NCBI RefSeq assembly: GCF_001590865.1
Contig: NZ_BBUY01000023.1
Location: 1 to 64,000 of the forward strand
Reading direction: 5' to 3'
Source of the DNA: Streptomyces sp. NBRC 110611
GTDB taxonomy: Bacteria; Actinomycetota; Actinomycetes; Streptomycetales; Streptomycetaceae
DNA length: 64,000 nucleotides
How positions within the stretch are numbered: position 1 is the stretch's first letter; each line of letters opens with the position of its first letter. Positions 13,183-22,785 of this stretch are shown piece by piece. The notes under the pieces are model-generated. The model saw only the letters and a program-made list of their open reading frames with translations. It had not been told where the DNA came from and did not search any database. Made by a program: the position numbers and the translations under genes.

Positions 13183-14352
13183 ATGTTCGGAATCGTCAGG
13201 CCCTGTTCCCATCGCCTGTCCCAGGGGCTCAAGGCCGAGTGGATGGCCCATCTGTGCGGCCTCTGTCTCGCCCTGCGCGCCGATCACGGGCAGTTCGCCC
13301 GGGTCGTCACCAACTACGACGGACTGATCATCTCCGTACTGACGGAAGCCCAGTCGGGCCGGACGGCGAAGCACCGCCGCACCGCCGGACCCTGCCCGCT
13401 CCGGGGGATGCGGACCGCTTCCGTGGCCCGGGGAGAGGGCGCGCGGCTCGCCGCCTCGGTGTCCCTCGTGCTCGCCTCGGCGAAGATCCGGGACCATGTG
13501 GCCGACCGGAACGGCCTGTTGCGCCGCAGGCCGGTGGCCGTCGCGGCGCGGAAGGTCGCCGCGGGGTGGGACCGCGCCGGGGCGCGGACCGGCGCCGGCG
13601 TCGGCTTCGACACCGCCGTCCTCGTCGACGCGGTCGACCGCCAGCTGGGCATCGAGCAACTGGCCGGCCCCGGCACACCCCTGACGGCCATCACCGAACC
13701 GACCGAGACCGCCACCGCCGCCGCCTTCGCCCACACCGCGGTGCTGGCGGGCCGCCCGGGCAACGCCGGGCCGCTGGCCGAGGCGGGCCGGCTCTTCGGC
13801 CGGCTGGCCCACCTCCTCGACGCCGTGGAGGACCGTACCCGGGACGACGCCGAGGGCGCCTGGAACCCGCTGACGGCCACCGGCGCCACCACCGCGCAGG
13901 CCCGCCGGCTCTGCGACGACGCACTGCACGGCATCCGGCTCGCGCTCCGCGATGTGGAGTTCACCGACTCCGCCCTGGTCCATGTGCTGCTGGTGCACGA
14001 GCTGCGCCGCTCGGTGGACCGGGCCTTCGGCACCGCTGCCTGCGCCCACCTGGGGCACGGTGCCGCCGGGCAGGGCGCCCAGGGGAACGGGGCGCCGGGC
14101 CCGTACGGCGGCGGGCCGCACCTCCCGCACCAGCCCAAGCAGCCCCGCGGCTTCCTCGCCGGCTGCGCGGTCGCCATCGGCCTGTGCTGCACCTGCCAGC
14201 TCTGCTGTGCGGAGCAGTACGAGGGGCCCTGGTCGCGCAAGAAGCGCGAAGGCTGCTGCCGGGACTGCGACTGCAGCGACGGTTGTGACGGCTGCGATTG
14301 CTGTAACGATTGCTGCTGCTGCGACAACTGCTGCTGCTGCTGCGACGGTTGA
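13183..14352 (+). CDS. DUF5685 family protein with poly-cysteine C-terminus
   Basis: The 389-residue product begins MFGIVRPCSHRLSQGLK, followed by HLCGLCLALRADHGQFARVV and TNYDGLIISVL, which match DUF5685. The middle is helical. A Gly/Pro linker (about 300-325) leads to AIGLCCTCQLCC and then a last segment of about 30 residues in which more than half are Cys with Asp/Asn/Gly (CCNDCCCCDNCCCCCDG). ATG 13183 follows a GGGGGG stretch. DUF5685 function is not established to my knowledge. The tail could bind metals or form a disulfide-rich tether. The frame at 13141 is too long at its N-terminus. Confidence 0.85.
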   Translation: MFGIVRPCSHRLSQGLKAEWMAHLCGLCLALRADHGQFARVVTNYDGLIISVLTEAQSGRTAKHRRTAGPCPLRGMRTASVARGEGARLAASVSLVLASAKIRDHVADRNGLLRRRPVAVAARKVAAGWDRAGARTGAGVGFDTAVLVDAVDRQLGIEQLAGPGTPLTAITEPTETATAAAFAHTAVLAGRPGNAGPLAEAGRLFGRLAHLLDAVEDRTRDDAEGAWNPLTATGATTAQARRLCDDALHGIRLALRDVEFTDSALVHVLLVHELRRSVDRAFGTAACAHLGHGAAGQGAQGNGAPGPYGGGPHLPHQPKQPRGFLAGCAVAIGLCCTCQLCCAEQYEGPWSRKKREGCCRDCDCSDGCDGCDCCNDCCCCDNCCCCCDG

Positions 14353-14393
14353 CCGACCGCCGACCGCCGACCGCCGACCGCCGACCGCCGACC
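14351..14393. repeat. 7-bp GACCGCC tandem repeat
   Basis: Five-plus copies of GACCGCC follow immediately after the stop codon of the DUF5685 gene. It is a simple repeat, probably from replication slippage. Confidence 0.8.
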
Positions 14394-14415
14394 TTCGGGC
14401 ATCGGCCCTCCTCAG

Positions 14416-14458
14416 CACGGGGGGCGGCCACGGAACCTTCCATGGCCGCCCCCCCGTG
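14416..14458. terminator. Bidirectional terminator between convergent genes
   Basis: A stem of about 15 bp (CACGGGGGGCGGCCA with its complement, one bulged C) and a loop of about 12 nt. It lies 63 bp after the DUF5685 stop and 17 bp before the end of the minus-strand gene at 14475. Confidence 0.8.
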
Positions 14459-14474
14459 AACGCGGGAACCGGGA

Positions 14475-15305
14475 TCAGACTCCCGGCGGCACCCGTGACG
14501 GGCGGCCGGAACCCCGGGTGGCGCGGTAGCCGGCGATACCCGCGAGCGCGGCCAGCGCACCCCCGGCCGCGGTCCAGATCCAGCGGTCGGACCACCGGCC
14601 CGAGGACCAGCCGCCCTCCGGCTCGGCCATGGCCGCGGGCCGCGGTGACGCGCCGTCACCCTTCGTCCGCGGCGTGGCGGCCCCGGCACCGGGCACCAGG
14701 GGAGCGGCCAGCGCGCCGTCCACCGCGTGGGCCCCGCCCCGGTCGGGCGTGGCCGCCACGACCTCGGCGTGGACCGGCTGGCCCAGGTCCTCCTGCGGCA
14801 GATCGGTGACCGTCAGGCGGACGAAGTAGCTGCCCGGCAGCGGATCGTTCGACCACGGCTCCGCCCAGCCGCGGACCGTGCGCAGGGTGCAGGACAGCTC
14901 GACGGACCCGGCGTCCCGTTCCGCGGACCGGGACGAGGCGCCGTACGTGCACGCCTGGCGGCGGCGCAGCCCGTCGTAGACGTCGAGCTGCCAGGTGGCC
15001 GCACCATGCCGGCCGGCGGCCGGCGGGAGCGTCACCTTGGCCTTGACCGTAGCCTGCTGCCCGGCGTCGACCGGCAGCACCCAGTAGAGGTAGTCGCCGG
15101 TGGACGCGTCGGCGGTGGCGGGCTGGTCCGGCCGGATGGCGGTCGCCGTACGGAACGACGTGCCGGCCTCGGTGGGCGCGGCCGTGTCCGGGCTCCCGCT
15201 CGCGCTCGGGGTCGGCGTGGGGCTGTCGGCGAGCGCGGGCGCCGCCAGGCCGAGCAGTCCGGCCCCGGCCAGGACGGCGGTCATCAGCATGCGTACGGTA
15301 CGCAT
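14475..15305 (-). CDS. Secreted, C-terminally anchored protein paired with a VWA protein
   Basis: The 276-residue protein has a signal peptide (MRTVRMLMTAVLAGAGLLGLAAPALA), a Pro/Ser/Thr linker, a probable beta-rich extracytoplasmic domain (about 50-200, with GDYLYWVLPVDAGQQATVKAKV and a disulfide candidate pair) and one C-terminal membrane helix (WIWTAAGGALAALAGIAGY) with a basic tail. Its ATG overlaps the TGA of the VWA gene upstream (TGATG), so they are co-translated and probably form a surface complex. The domain resembles the pre-peptidase C-terminal type of sandwich, a tentative reading. Confidence 0.75.
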   Translation of the reverse strand: MRTVRMLMTAVLAGAGLLGLAAPALADSPTPTPSASGSPDTAAPTEAGTSFRTATAIRPDQPATADASTGDYLYWVLPVDAGQQATVKAKVTLPPAAGRHGAATWQLDVYDGLRRRQACTYGASSRSAERDAGSVELSCTLRTVRGWAEPWSNDPLPGSYFVRLTVTDLPQEDLGQPVHAEVVAATPDRGGAHAVDGALAAPLVPGAGAATPRTKGDGASPRPAAMAEPEGGWSSGRWSDRWIWTAAGGALAALAGIAGYRATRGSGRPSRVPPGV

Positions 15306-16579
15306 CAGTTGGTCCTCCACACGGTCACGCGCCAACGGGAGATCCAGCCCCACAGCAGACCGGCCAGCAGACCGGCGAGAGCCAGCGAGCCCAGCAGCCA
15401 CCAGCCGTGGCCGAGGCCGAAGGAGGCCGCGTCGGAGCCGTCGCGGGGACCGTCGACGACGTCGATGGCCAGCTCGACCGGGAGTCCCGGGTCGGTCTTC
15501 ACCGAGGCGGGTGCCGAGAAGGAGTTGCCGACCTGGAGACAGACGGTCTCCGCCGGGGCCTGGTCCCCGCCGTCCCGGGAGTCGGCCTCGGCCTTGGGGT
15601 AGCGCAGCCCGGACGAGATCACATCCGTCCGTCGGTAGCCCGCCTCCGAGCCGCGGACGATCTCCCGTCCGTGCACGGTCGAGGCCCGCAGCAGGACCCC
15701 GTAGTCGCGGTTGACGGCGCGGTCGGCGGCGACGCTCACCGACGCCCGCAGCTCCTGGCCCGGCCGGACGTCCACCCGGTACCAGCGGTGCTCGCCGAAC
15801 TTCTCACGGTCGGTGTAGAGACCGGACGTGAGCTTCGGGGCCTTGGCGCACTGCTGCGCACCCTCGGCGGGCACCGGGGCGACGACGGGGTCGGCGGCCC
15901 GTTTCACCAACTGGTGTACACGGTCGCGCAGTTCCTTGGTGTGCTGGACCGAGGTGTACGTCCCGCCCGTGGCCTCCGCGATACAGCTCAGCTGCTTGCG
16001 GGTCCTGGCGTCCGGCAGCAGCCCGAGGGTGTCGACGGTGAGACCGATGCCCCGGGCCGCGATGTCCCGGGCCACCTGGCAGGGGTCGAGCGGGGCGCAG
16101 GTGTCCTCGCCGTCCGTGATCAGGACGATCCGGCGGGTCCCGTCGCCACCCTTGAGGTCCTCGGCGGCGCCCAGCAGGGCCGGGCCGATCGGCGTCCAGC
16201 CGGTGGGCGTCAGCGTCGCCACCGCGGTCTTCGCCTCGGTCCGGTCCAGCGGCCCGACGGGGTAGAGCTGCCGGGTGTCCTTGCAGCCCACCTGCCGGTC
16301 GTCGCCGTGGTAGTTGGCGCCGAGGGTGCGGATGCCGAGCTGGACGTCCTGCGGTACGGCGTCGAGCACCTCGTTGAACGCCTGCTTGGCGGCGGACATC
16401 CGGCTCTGCCCGTCGATGTCGCGGGCCCGCATCGAGCCGCTGACATCGAGTGTCAGCTCGACCTTGGGGGTGGCCTTCGCATCCGGCTGGTCGGCGCCGG
16501 CGGGTGTGGGCAGAAGGCCGACGGCCATGGCGGCGAGCAGTCCGCACACCCCGGCCGTCAACCGTTTTCTTGTGATCAT
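15305..16579 (-). CDS. Membrane-anchored von Willebrand A domain protein
   Basis: The 424-residue product begins at ATG 16577-16579 with signal peptide MITRKRLTAGVCGLLAAMAVG. A VWA domain follows (about 38-215) with the MIDAS motif LDVSGSM, the threonine in GWTPIGPAL and LITDGEDTC. The second half is a beta-rich region, followed by a C-terminal transmembrane helix (WWLLGSLALAGLLAGLLWGW) and a short basic tail. The fold sits outside the membrane and binds a divalent cation and a partner, likely the coupled downstream product. It is not the MoxR-linked type, since no AAA gene is nearby. Confidence 0.88.
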   Translation of the reverse strand: MITRKRLTAGVCGLLAAMAVGLLPTPAGADQPDAKATPKVELTLDVSGSMRARDIDGQSRMSAAKQAFNEVLDAVPQDVQLGIRTLGANYHGDDRQVGCKDTRQLYPVGPLDRTEAKTAVATLTPTGWTPIGPALLGAAEDLKGGDGTRRIVLITDGEDTCAPLDPCQVARDIAARGIGLTVDTLGLLPDARTRKQLSCIAEATGGTYTSVQHTKELRDRVHQLVKRAADPVVAPVPAEGAQQCAKAPKLTSGLYTDREKFGEHRWYRVDVRPGQELRASVSVAADRAVNRDYGVLLRASTVHGREIVRGSEAGYRRTDVISSGLRYPKAEADSRDGGDQAPAETVCLQVGNSFSAPASVKTDPGLPVELAIDVVDGPRDGSDAASFGLGHGWWLLGSLALAGLLAGLLWGWISRWRVTVWRTN

Positions 16580-16622
16580 CGATGGATCGTATGGAGAAAT
16601 CCCGGCTGTGCCAAAACGCACG

Positions 16623-16668
16623 AGAGGGGTGCGGGGGCAGCCTCAGTCCGCTGCCCCCGCACCCCTCT
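16623..16668 (-). terminator. Strong terminator after aceA
   Basis: A perfect 18-bp stem (AGAGGGGTGCGGGGGCAG and its complement) with a 10-nt loop lies between the end of aceA at 16816 and the start of the VWA gene at 16579, both on the minus strand. It isolates the VWA operon from aceA read-through. Confidence 0.85.
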
Positions 16669-16815
16669 GTCACGGCAGCCGCGGCCCCTCAGCCCCGGCG
16701 GCCGACCGGGCCCCTCAGCCCCGGTCGTGGCGGGCGCCTCCCTCCCCGGGAAGCGTCGGTGGAGTGTCTCCCGGCGGAACGTCTCCGGAGAGAACAGCTC
16801 CCACTGGAACCGCTC

Positions 16816-18096
<1,281 letters not shown>

Positions 18097-18461
18097 GACC
18101 GTCTCCCGTGGTCGCCTGAGATCGCTGTGGATCGTCCGCCCAGGGGCCAGATGGCCCTAGGACGGTGTGCCGGTGAACTGATTGCCTGTGAAGCGTGGGT
18201 CCGTGAGCCGCCCGTGACTGCCCGTGAGCTGCCCGAGAACCCGTGAACTGTGGTGCCTGCGAACGGTGCGAAGGCGCGTCACTGAGTGCCATACCGTCCG
18301 CTGCGACGCCCGCCGAACCCCGCCCGGTGTGGTGGAGAGGTGAGCAATGCGCCCGGGAGGCCGGGCCGGAATTCCGGGACGTACGACGTCAGGGCGTCTG
18401 GTCGGTCCCGTGGTTCCGCTCCGGCCGCCGGGGTCCGGCGGGCCGCACGACGACTCTGGCA

Positions 18462-18478
18462 TTGGCACTGAGTGCCAA
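18462..18478. promoter_or_regulatory. Perfect palindrome in the aceA-ramB intergenic region
   Basis: TTGGCACTGAGTGCCAA is a perfect inverted repeat (8 + 1 + 8) in the 510-bp divergent region. A half-matching CACTGAGTGCC copy lies near 18280. It is a likely operator for a dimeric regulator. It resembles half of a CIRCE element, but spacing does not fit CIRCE. Confidence 0.6.
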
Positions 18479-18523
18479 CAACCATGGATACCTGCCAACT
18501 TCCGCGCATCTTCCGACGGCTTC

Positions 18524-18539
18524 TTGCCAACTTTGCCAA
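18524..18539. promoter_or_regulatory. Candidate RamB binding site
   Basis: Two TTGCCAA copies spaced by CT give AACTTTGCC at 18529-18537. This resembles the corynebacterial RamB motif, described as containing AACTTTGCAAA. It is 68-83 bp upstream of the ramB-like start; a weaker GCCAACTT copy lies near 18494. Confidence 0.5.
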
Positions 18540-18606
18540 GCATCCTGTCCCTTCGCACCCGGCGCTTCGTAGGCTCCCTCCGGAACGCACGGAGAGGACG
18601 GATGGC

Positions 18607-20016
18607 TTGAGCAGGACATACGCGGGGGCACGGCTGCGACGGCTGCGCGAGGAGAGGCGGCTCAGCCAGGCCGCACTGGCGAGGATGCTCGCGATCTCGC
18701 CCAGCTACCTCAACCAGATGGAGCACGACTCCCGGCCGCTGACCGTGCCGGTGCTGCTGCGCCTCACCGAGACCTTCGGCGTGGACCCGGGCTTCTTCTC
18801 GGAGCGCGACACCAGCCGCCTCCTGGCCGACCTGCGCGAGGCGCTCGCGGACGAGGTCACCGCCACCCGGGTGTCGCCCGCCGACCTCTCGGAACTGGCG
18901 TCCCGGCTCCCGGCGGTCGCCGGCGTCCTGCTCGACCTCGGCCGCCGCAACCACAAGCTGGCCGAGCGCCTGGCCGAGGCGACGCACGGCCGCGACCACG
19001 ACGACCCGGCCGCGCCCCGCACGCCGCATGAGGAGATCCGGGAGTTCTTCTACCGCCGCCAGAACTACCTGCACGACCTCGACCTGGCGGCCGAATCCCT
19101 CGCCGGCTCCCTCGGCATCCGGCCGGGCGAGGTGCTGCCCGCCCTAGCCGCCCGGCTCGCCGACACCCACGGCGTCCGCCTCGCCCCCGGCTCCGGCCGC
19201 CGTCTGCACCACTACGACCCGGCCGCCCGGGTGCTGCACCTCTCCCACCGCCTGCGCCCTGGCCAGCAGGCCTTCCGCATGGCCACCCAGCTGGCCCTGC
19301 TGGAGTTCGCCGACGAGCTGTCCGCGCTCGCCTCCGAGGACTATGAGCAGGGCGCCACCACCTGGTCGCTCGCCCGGATCGGCATCGCCAACTACACCGC
19401 CGCCGCCCTGATCCTCCCGTACCGCGCCTTCCACACCGCGGCCGAGGAGATGCGCTACGACCTGGAGCGCCTCACCGACCGCTTCGGCCTCGGCTACGAG
19501 ACGGTCTGCCACCGGCTCAGCACCCTCCAGCGCCCCCGCCTGCGCGGTGTGCCGTTCTCCTTCGTACGCGTCGACCGTGCGGGCAACATGTCCAAACGCC
19601 AGTCCGCCACCGGCTTCCACTTCTCCCGCGCGGGCGGCACCTGCCCGCTGTGGAACGTCTACGAGGCGTTCGCCGCGCCCGGCCGTATCCAGGTCCAGAT
19701 CGCCGCGATGCCGGACGGACAGCGCTACTTGTGGACCGCCCGCACCGTCACCCGGCACCGCGGTGGCTGGGGCGAACCGGGCAAGACCTTCGCCATCGGC
19801 CTCGGCTGCGAGATCCGGCACGCCTCCCGGCTCGTCTACTCCGACGGCCTCGACCTCGACAACGCCTCCGCCGCCACCCCCATCGGCATGGGCTGCCGCA
19901 TCTGCGAACGCCTGGACTGCCCCCAGCGCGCGGTACCGCCCCTGGGCCGTCCGCTCGCCATCGACGAGCACAGCAGCACCTTCGTGCCGTACCCCGTCGG
20001 CGACGCACGACGGTGA
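18607..20016 (+). CDS. ramB: RamB-type regulator (XRE HTH + short-chain fatty acyl regulator domain)
   Basis: The 469-residue product starts at TTG 18607 (MSRTYAGARLRRLREERRLSQ) with GAGAGG 10 nt upstream, giving the usual length of RamB. An N-terminal HTH (about 5-60, SPSYLNQMEHDSRPLTV) is followed by a long middle region with an IrrE-like remnant (RLHHYDPAARVLHLS) and the C-terminal ScfR domain with a Cys set (GLGCEI, GMGCRICERLDCPQRA). RamB controls aceA/aceB and acetate metabolism in Corynebacterium and Mycobacterium. Divergence from aceA supports the same role here. Confidence 0.92.
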   Translation: MSRTYAGARLRRLREERRLSQAALARMLAISPSYLNQMEHDSRPLTVPVLLRLTETFGVDPGFFSERDTSRLLADLREALADEVTATRVSPADLSELASRLPAVAGVLLDLGRRNHKLAERLAEATHGRDHDDPAAPRTPHEEIREFFYRRQNYLHDLDLAAESLAGSLGIRPGEVLPALAARLADTHGVRLAPGSGRRLHHYDPAARVLHLSHRLRPGQQAFRMATQLALLEFADELSALASEDYEQGATTWSLARIGIANYTAAALILPYRAFHTAAEEMRYDLERLTDRFGLGYETVCHRLSTLQRPRLRGVPFSFVRVDRAGNMSKRQSATGFHFSRAGGTCPLWNVYEAFAAPGRIQVQIAAMPDGQRYLWTARTVTRHRGGWGEPGKTFAIGLGCEIRHASRLVYSDGLDLDNASAATPIGMGCRICERLDCPQRAVPPLGRPLAIDEHSSTFVPYPVGDARR

Positions 20017-20068
20017 CGGGCCGCCCGCAGACCGACTGAGACCGGAGAGACAGGGCCTGTTGGGGCAC

Positions 20069-20074
20069 TAGCCT
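20069..20074 (+). promoter_or_regulatory. -10 hexamer for a leaderless transcript
   Basis: TAGCCT ends 6 nt before the GTG at 20081, the spacing expected if transcription starts at the start codon. GGAGGA abuts the GTG directly and is too close to serve as a ribosome binding site. Confidence 0.45.
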
Positions 20075-20080
20075 GGAGGA

Positions 20081-21193
20081 GTGGGCAGTGACCCCGTCAC
20101 CGTGTTCCTCTGCGGTGATGTCATGCTCGGGCGCGGCATCGACCAGATCCTTCCGCACCCGGGCGACCCCGCGCTGCGTGAGGGGTACGTTCGCGACGCC
20201 CGCGTCTACATCGACCTGGCGGAGGCGGTGAACGGGCCGGTTCCCCGTCCGGTCGCATTCTCCTGGCCCTGGGGGGAGGCGCTGCGCGTGCTCGACGAGG
20301 CGGCGCCCGACGCCCGGGTGATCAACCTGGAGACCAGCGTCACCCGCAGCGGCTCCTTCGCCCCCGGCAAGGCGGTCCACTACCGCATGAGCCCGGCGAA
20401 CCTCCCCTGCCTGACCGCCGCCCGTCCCGACGTCTGCGTACTGGCCAACAACCACGTCCTGGACTTCGACCGCGGCGGACTGGCCGAGACGCTCGGCACC
20501 CTGGCAGGTGCCGGGCTGCGCACGGCGGGGGCCGGCGCGGACGCCGCGGCGGCGGGGCGTCCGGCCGTGGTGCCGGTCGACGGCGGCGGCCGGGTGCTGG
20601 TCTTCTCCGTCGGAATGCCGTCCAGCGGCATCCCGCACGGCTGGGCCGCGGCCGAGGACCGCAGCGGTGTCGCCTTCGTCGCCGGGCCGACGCGGGGCGC
20701 CGCCACCGAGCTCGCCGCCCGCGTGCGGCAGGCCAAGCGCCCCGGCGACGTCGCGGTGGCCTCCGTCCACTGGGGTCCCAACTGGGGATACCGCGCCTCC
20801 CGCGCCGAGACGGCCTTCGCGTACCACCTCCTCGAAGGCGAGGTGGACATCCTCCACGGGCACTCCGCACACCACCCCCGCGGCCTGGAGGTCCACCGGG
20901 GAAAGCTCATGATCCACGGGTGCGGCGACTTCATCGACGACTACGAGGGCATCACCGGCTACGAGGAGTACCGCGACGACCTGCGGCTGGTCTTCCTCGT
21001 CTCGGTGGATCAGGACACCGGCCGGCTCCACGACCTGCGGGTCACACCGCTCCAGGCCCGGCAGATGCGGCTGCGGCACCCCTCGCGCGAGGACCTCGGC
21101 TGGCTGCGGGGGCTCCTGGACCGGATCAGTACCGGCTTCCGCCCGTGCCCCGCGGCCGACCCGGAGGGCACGTTCACCCTGCGCCCCTCGTGA
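20081..21193 (+). CDS. CapA family protein (metallophosphatase-like)
   Basis: The 370-residue product shows the calcineurin-like CapA signature: FLCGDVMLGR at the N-terminus, NLETSVT, CVLANNHVLDFD, SVHWGPNW, and HGHSAHHPRG with GCGDFIDDYEG. CapA/PgsA proteins take part in poly-gamma-glutamate capsule work when membrane-anchored. This one lacks a signal peptide or anchor, so it is probably cytosolic and its substrate is unknown. No capBC genes are near. The GTG start is probably leaderless; GTG 20099 is an alternative. Confidence 0.9.
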   Translation: MGSDPVTVFLCGDVMLGRGIDQILPHPGDPALREGYVRDARVYIDLAEAVNGPVPRPVAFSWPWGEALRVLDEAAPDARVINLETSVTRSGSFAPGKAVHYRMSPANLPCLTAARPDVCVLANNHVLDFDRGGLAETLGTLAGAGLRTAGAGADAAAAGRPAVVPVDGGGRVLVFSVGMPSSGIPHGWAAAEDRSGVAFVAGPTRGAATELAARVRQAKRPGDVAVASVHWGPNWGYRASRAETAFAYHLLEGEVDILHGHSAHHPRGLEVHRGKLMIHGCGDFIDDYEGITGYEEYRDDLRLVFLVSVDQDTGRLHDLRVTPLQARQMRLRHPSREDLGWLRGLLDRISTGFRPCPAADPEGTFTLRPS

Positions 21194-21203
21194 GGCGACC
21201 AGC

Positions 21204-21419
21204 TCAGCACTGGCTGTGTTCGGTGTCCTCGACGATCCGGATGACCGAGTTGGGGCACAGGGCCGCCGCACGGCGGGCGGCGGCCGCCAGTCCGGGCGGG
21301 GGCTCGTCGTTCAGCACGACGACCGTGCCGTCCTCCTCGGACTGGTCGAAGAGCGCGGGAGCGGTGAGGGCGCACTGGCCGGCGCCACGGCAGCGCGAGC
21401 GGTCGACGCGGATGCGCAT
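21204..21419 (-). CDS. [3Fe-4S]-type ferredoxin
   Basis: The 71-residue ferredoxin starts MRIRVDRSRCRGAGQCALTAP and has three cluster cysteines: CRGAGQC and a distal CP pair, with no Cys at the third position of the usual 4Fe pattern. This matches P450-associated 3Fe ferredoxins. It lies 7 bp downstream of the P450 stop on the same strand, so it is very likely that enzyme's electron donor. A ferredoxin reductase must come from elsewhere. Confidence 0.95.
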   Translation of the reverse strand: MRIRVDRSRCRGAGQCALTAPALFDQSEEDGTVVVLNDEPPPGLAAAARRAAALCPNSVIRIVEDTEHSQC

Positions 21420-21426
21420 CGTGTCC

Positions 21427-22647
21427 TCACCCCCAGGTGAGCGGGAGGGAGTGGACCCCGTAGATCAACATGTCGTCGCGGAAGGGGACGTGGTCCGCCG
21501 GTACGGCGAGCCGCAGGTCCGGGAACCGTCCGAAGAGCGCCGGGAAGGCGACCTCCATCTCCACCCGCGCCAGCTGCTGGCCCAGGCACTGGTGGACACC
21601 GTGCCCGAACGCGACATGCTGCGAGGGCTCGCGGGTCACATCGAGCCGGTCGGGCCCCTCGAACTGCTCGGGGTCCCGGTTCGCGGCGGCCAGCGAGGCG
21701 ACCACGGTCTCCCCGGCGCGGATCTGCCGCCCGGCGATCTCGACGTCCTCCTTGGCGACCCGGATGGTGCCGAACTGCACGATGGTGAGGTAGCGAAGCA
21801 ACTCCTCGACGGCGCGCGGGACGCCCTCGGGGTGTGCCCGCAGCGCGGCGAGTTCGCCGGGGTGCGACAGCAGGGTGTACGTACCGAGCGCCAGCATGTT
21901 CGCGGTGGTCTCGTGGCCGGCGACCAGCAGCAGGCGCCCGATTCCGGCCAGTTCGTCGTCGCCGAGCGCGTCCTCCGGCGTCTCGGTTCCCCTGGCGATC
22001 AGCTGACTGAGCAGGGCGTCATCGGGCCGGGCGCGTTTGGCGACCACGAGGTCGTGCATATACCCGCAGAGCGCGTGGTACGCCGCGAGCGCGTCGGCCT
22101 CGGCGACGTCCAGCCCGAGCAGCGTCGCGCTCCAGCGCTGGAATCCGGCCCGGTCCGCGTACGGGACGCCGAGCAGCTCACAGGTGACGAGCGAGGGGAT
22201 GGGCAGGGCGAAGGCCGGGACGAGGTCCACCGGGGGGCCGTCGAGCTCCATCGCGTCGAGGTGGTCGGTGACGATCTGCTCGACCCGCGGGGCCAGGGCC
22301 CGCATCCGCCGTACCGTGAAGTAACGAGTGAGGATCCGGCGGTAGCGGGTGTGCTCCGGAGGGTCCATGGTCAGCAGCACACCGGCGCGTTGCTCGGCCT
22401 CGGCGAGCCGGATCGGGATCCTCCGCAGGGGCAGTGAGGCCCGCCTGCGGTCCGCGCTGAACCGGTCGTCCGCGAGCACCGCGCGGACGTCCCGATGGCG
22501 GGTGAGCAGCCAGCCGGTCTTGCCGTCGGGAAAGGACAGCCTGCTGACCGGGTCCTGCTGCCGCAGCCGTCGGAACTCGTCCGGTGGGTCGAGCGGGCAG
22601 CCGCGGCGCGTCGGCAGCGGTGCCGGGGCGAGCCGGGTCGCGCACAT
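21427..22647 (-). CDS. Cytochrome P450
   Basis: The 406-residue soluble P450 starts at ATG 22645-22647 with GGAGGGAG upstream. I-helix LLVAGHETTAN, the EELLRYL ExxR region, and heme-binding FGHGVHQCLGQQLAR are all intact. The sequence is of the bacterial CYP105/107-like class. With the ferredoxin it forms an oxidising unit. No biosynthetic gene set surrounds it, so the substrate cannot be inferred; it may be a xenobiotic or a secondary metabolite. Confidence 0.96.
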   Translation of the reverse strand: MCATRLAPAPLPTRRGCPLDPPDEFRRLRQQDPVSRLSFPDGKTGWLLTRHRDVRAVLADDRFSADRRRASLPLRRIPIRLAEAEQRAGVLLTMDPPEHTRYRRILTRYFTVRRMRALAPRVEQIVTDHLDAMELDGPPVDLVPAFALPIPSLVTCELLGVPYADRAGFQRWSATLLGLDVAEADALAAYHALCGYMHDLVVAKRARPDDALLSQLIARGTETPEDALGDDELAGIGRLLLVAGHETTANMLALGTYTLLSHPGELAALRAHPEGVPRAVEELLRYLTIVQFGTIRVAKEDVEIAGRQIRAGETVVASLAAANRDPEQFEGPDRLDVTREPSQHVAFGHGVHQCLGQQLARVEMEVAFPALFGRFPDLRLAVPADHVPFRDDMLIYGVHSLPLTWG

Positions 22648-22785
22648 CGGAACGCTCCCTCCATCCGGTGGCGAGAAACGCACCTCTCTCCCCAGAGTGC
22701 CTCACCACCGGAGTGCGGGCCTGTCCGAGGGGGCATGGCCGGGGGCGCGGCGCCCGGCACGGGGCCGGCCGCCTCGCGCCGGCGC

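Noticed and set aside
12049..14595. Very long minus-strand open frame opposite the SpoIIE and DUF5685 genes
   Set aside because: GC-rich antisense shadow of two clearly real plus-strand genes, with no ribosome binding site or recognisable domain.
18462..18478. CIRCE heat-shock element
   Set aside because: Half-sites resemble CIRCE arms but the 9-bp spacer is missing, and the neighbours are metabolic genes.
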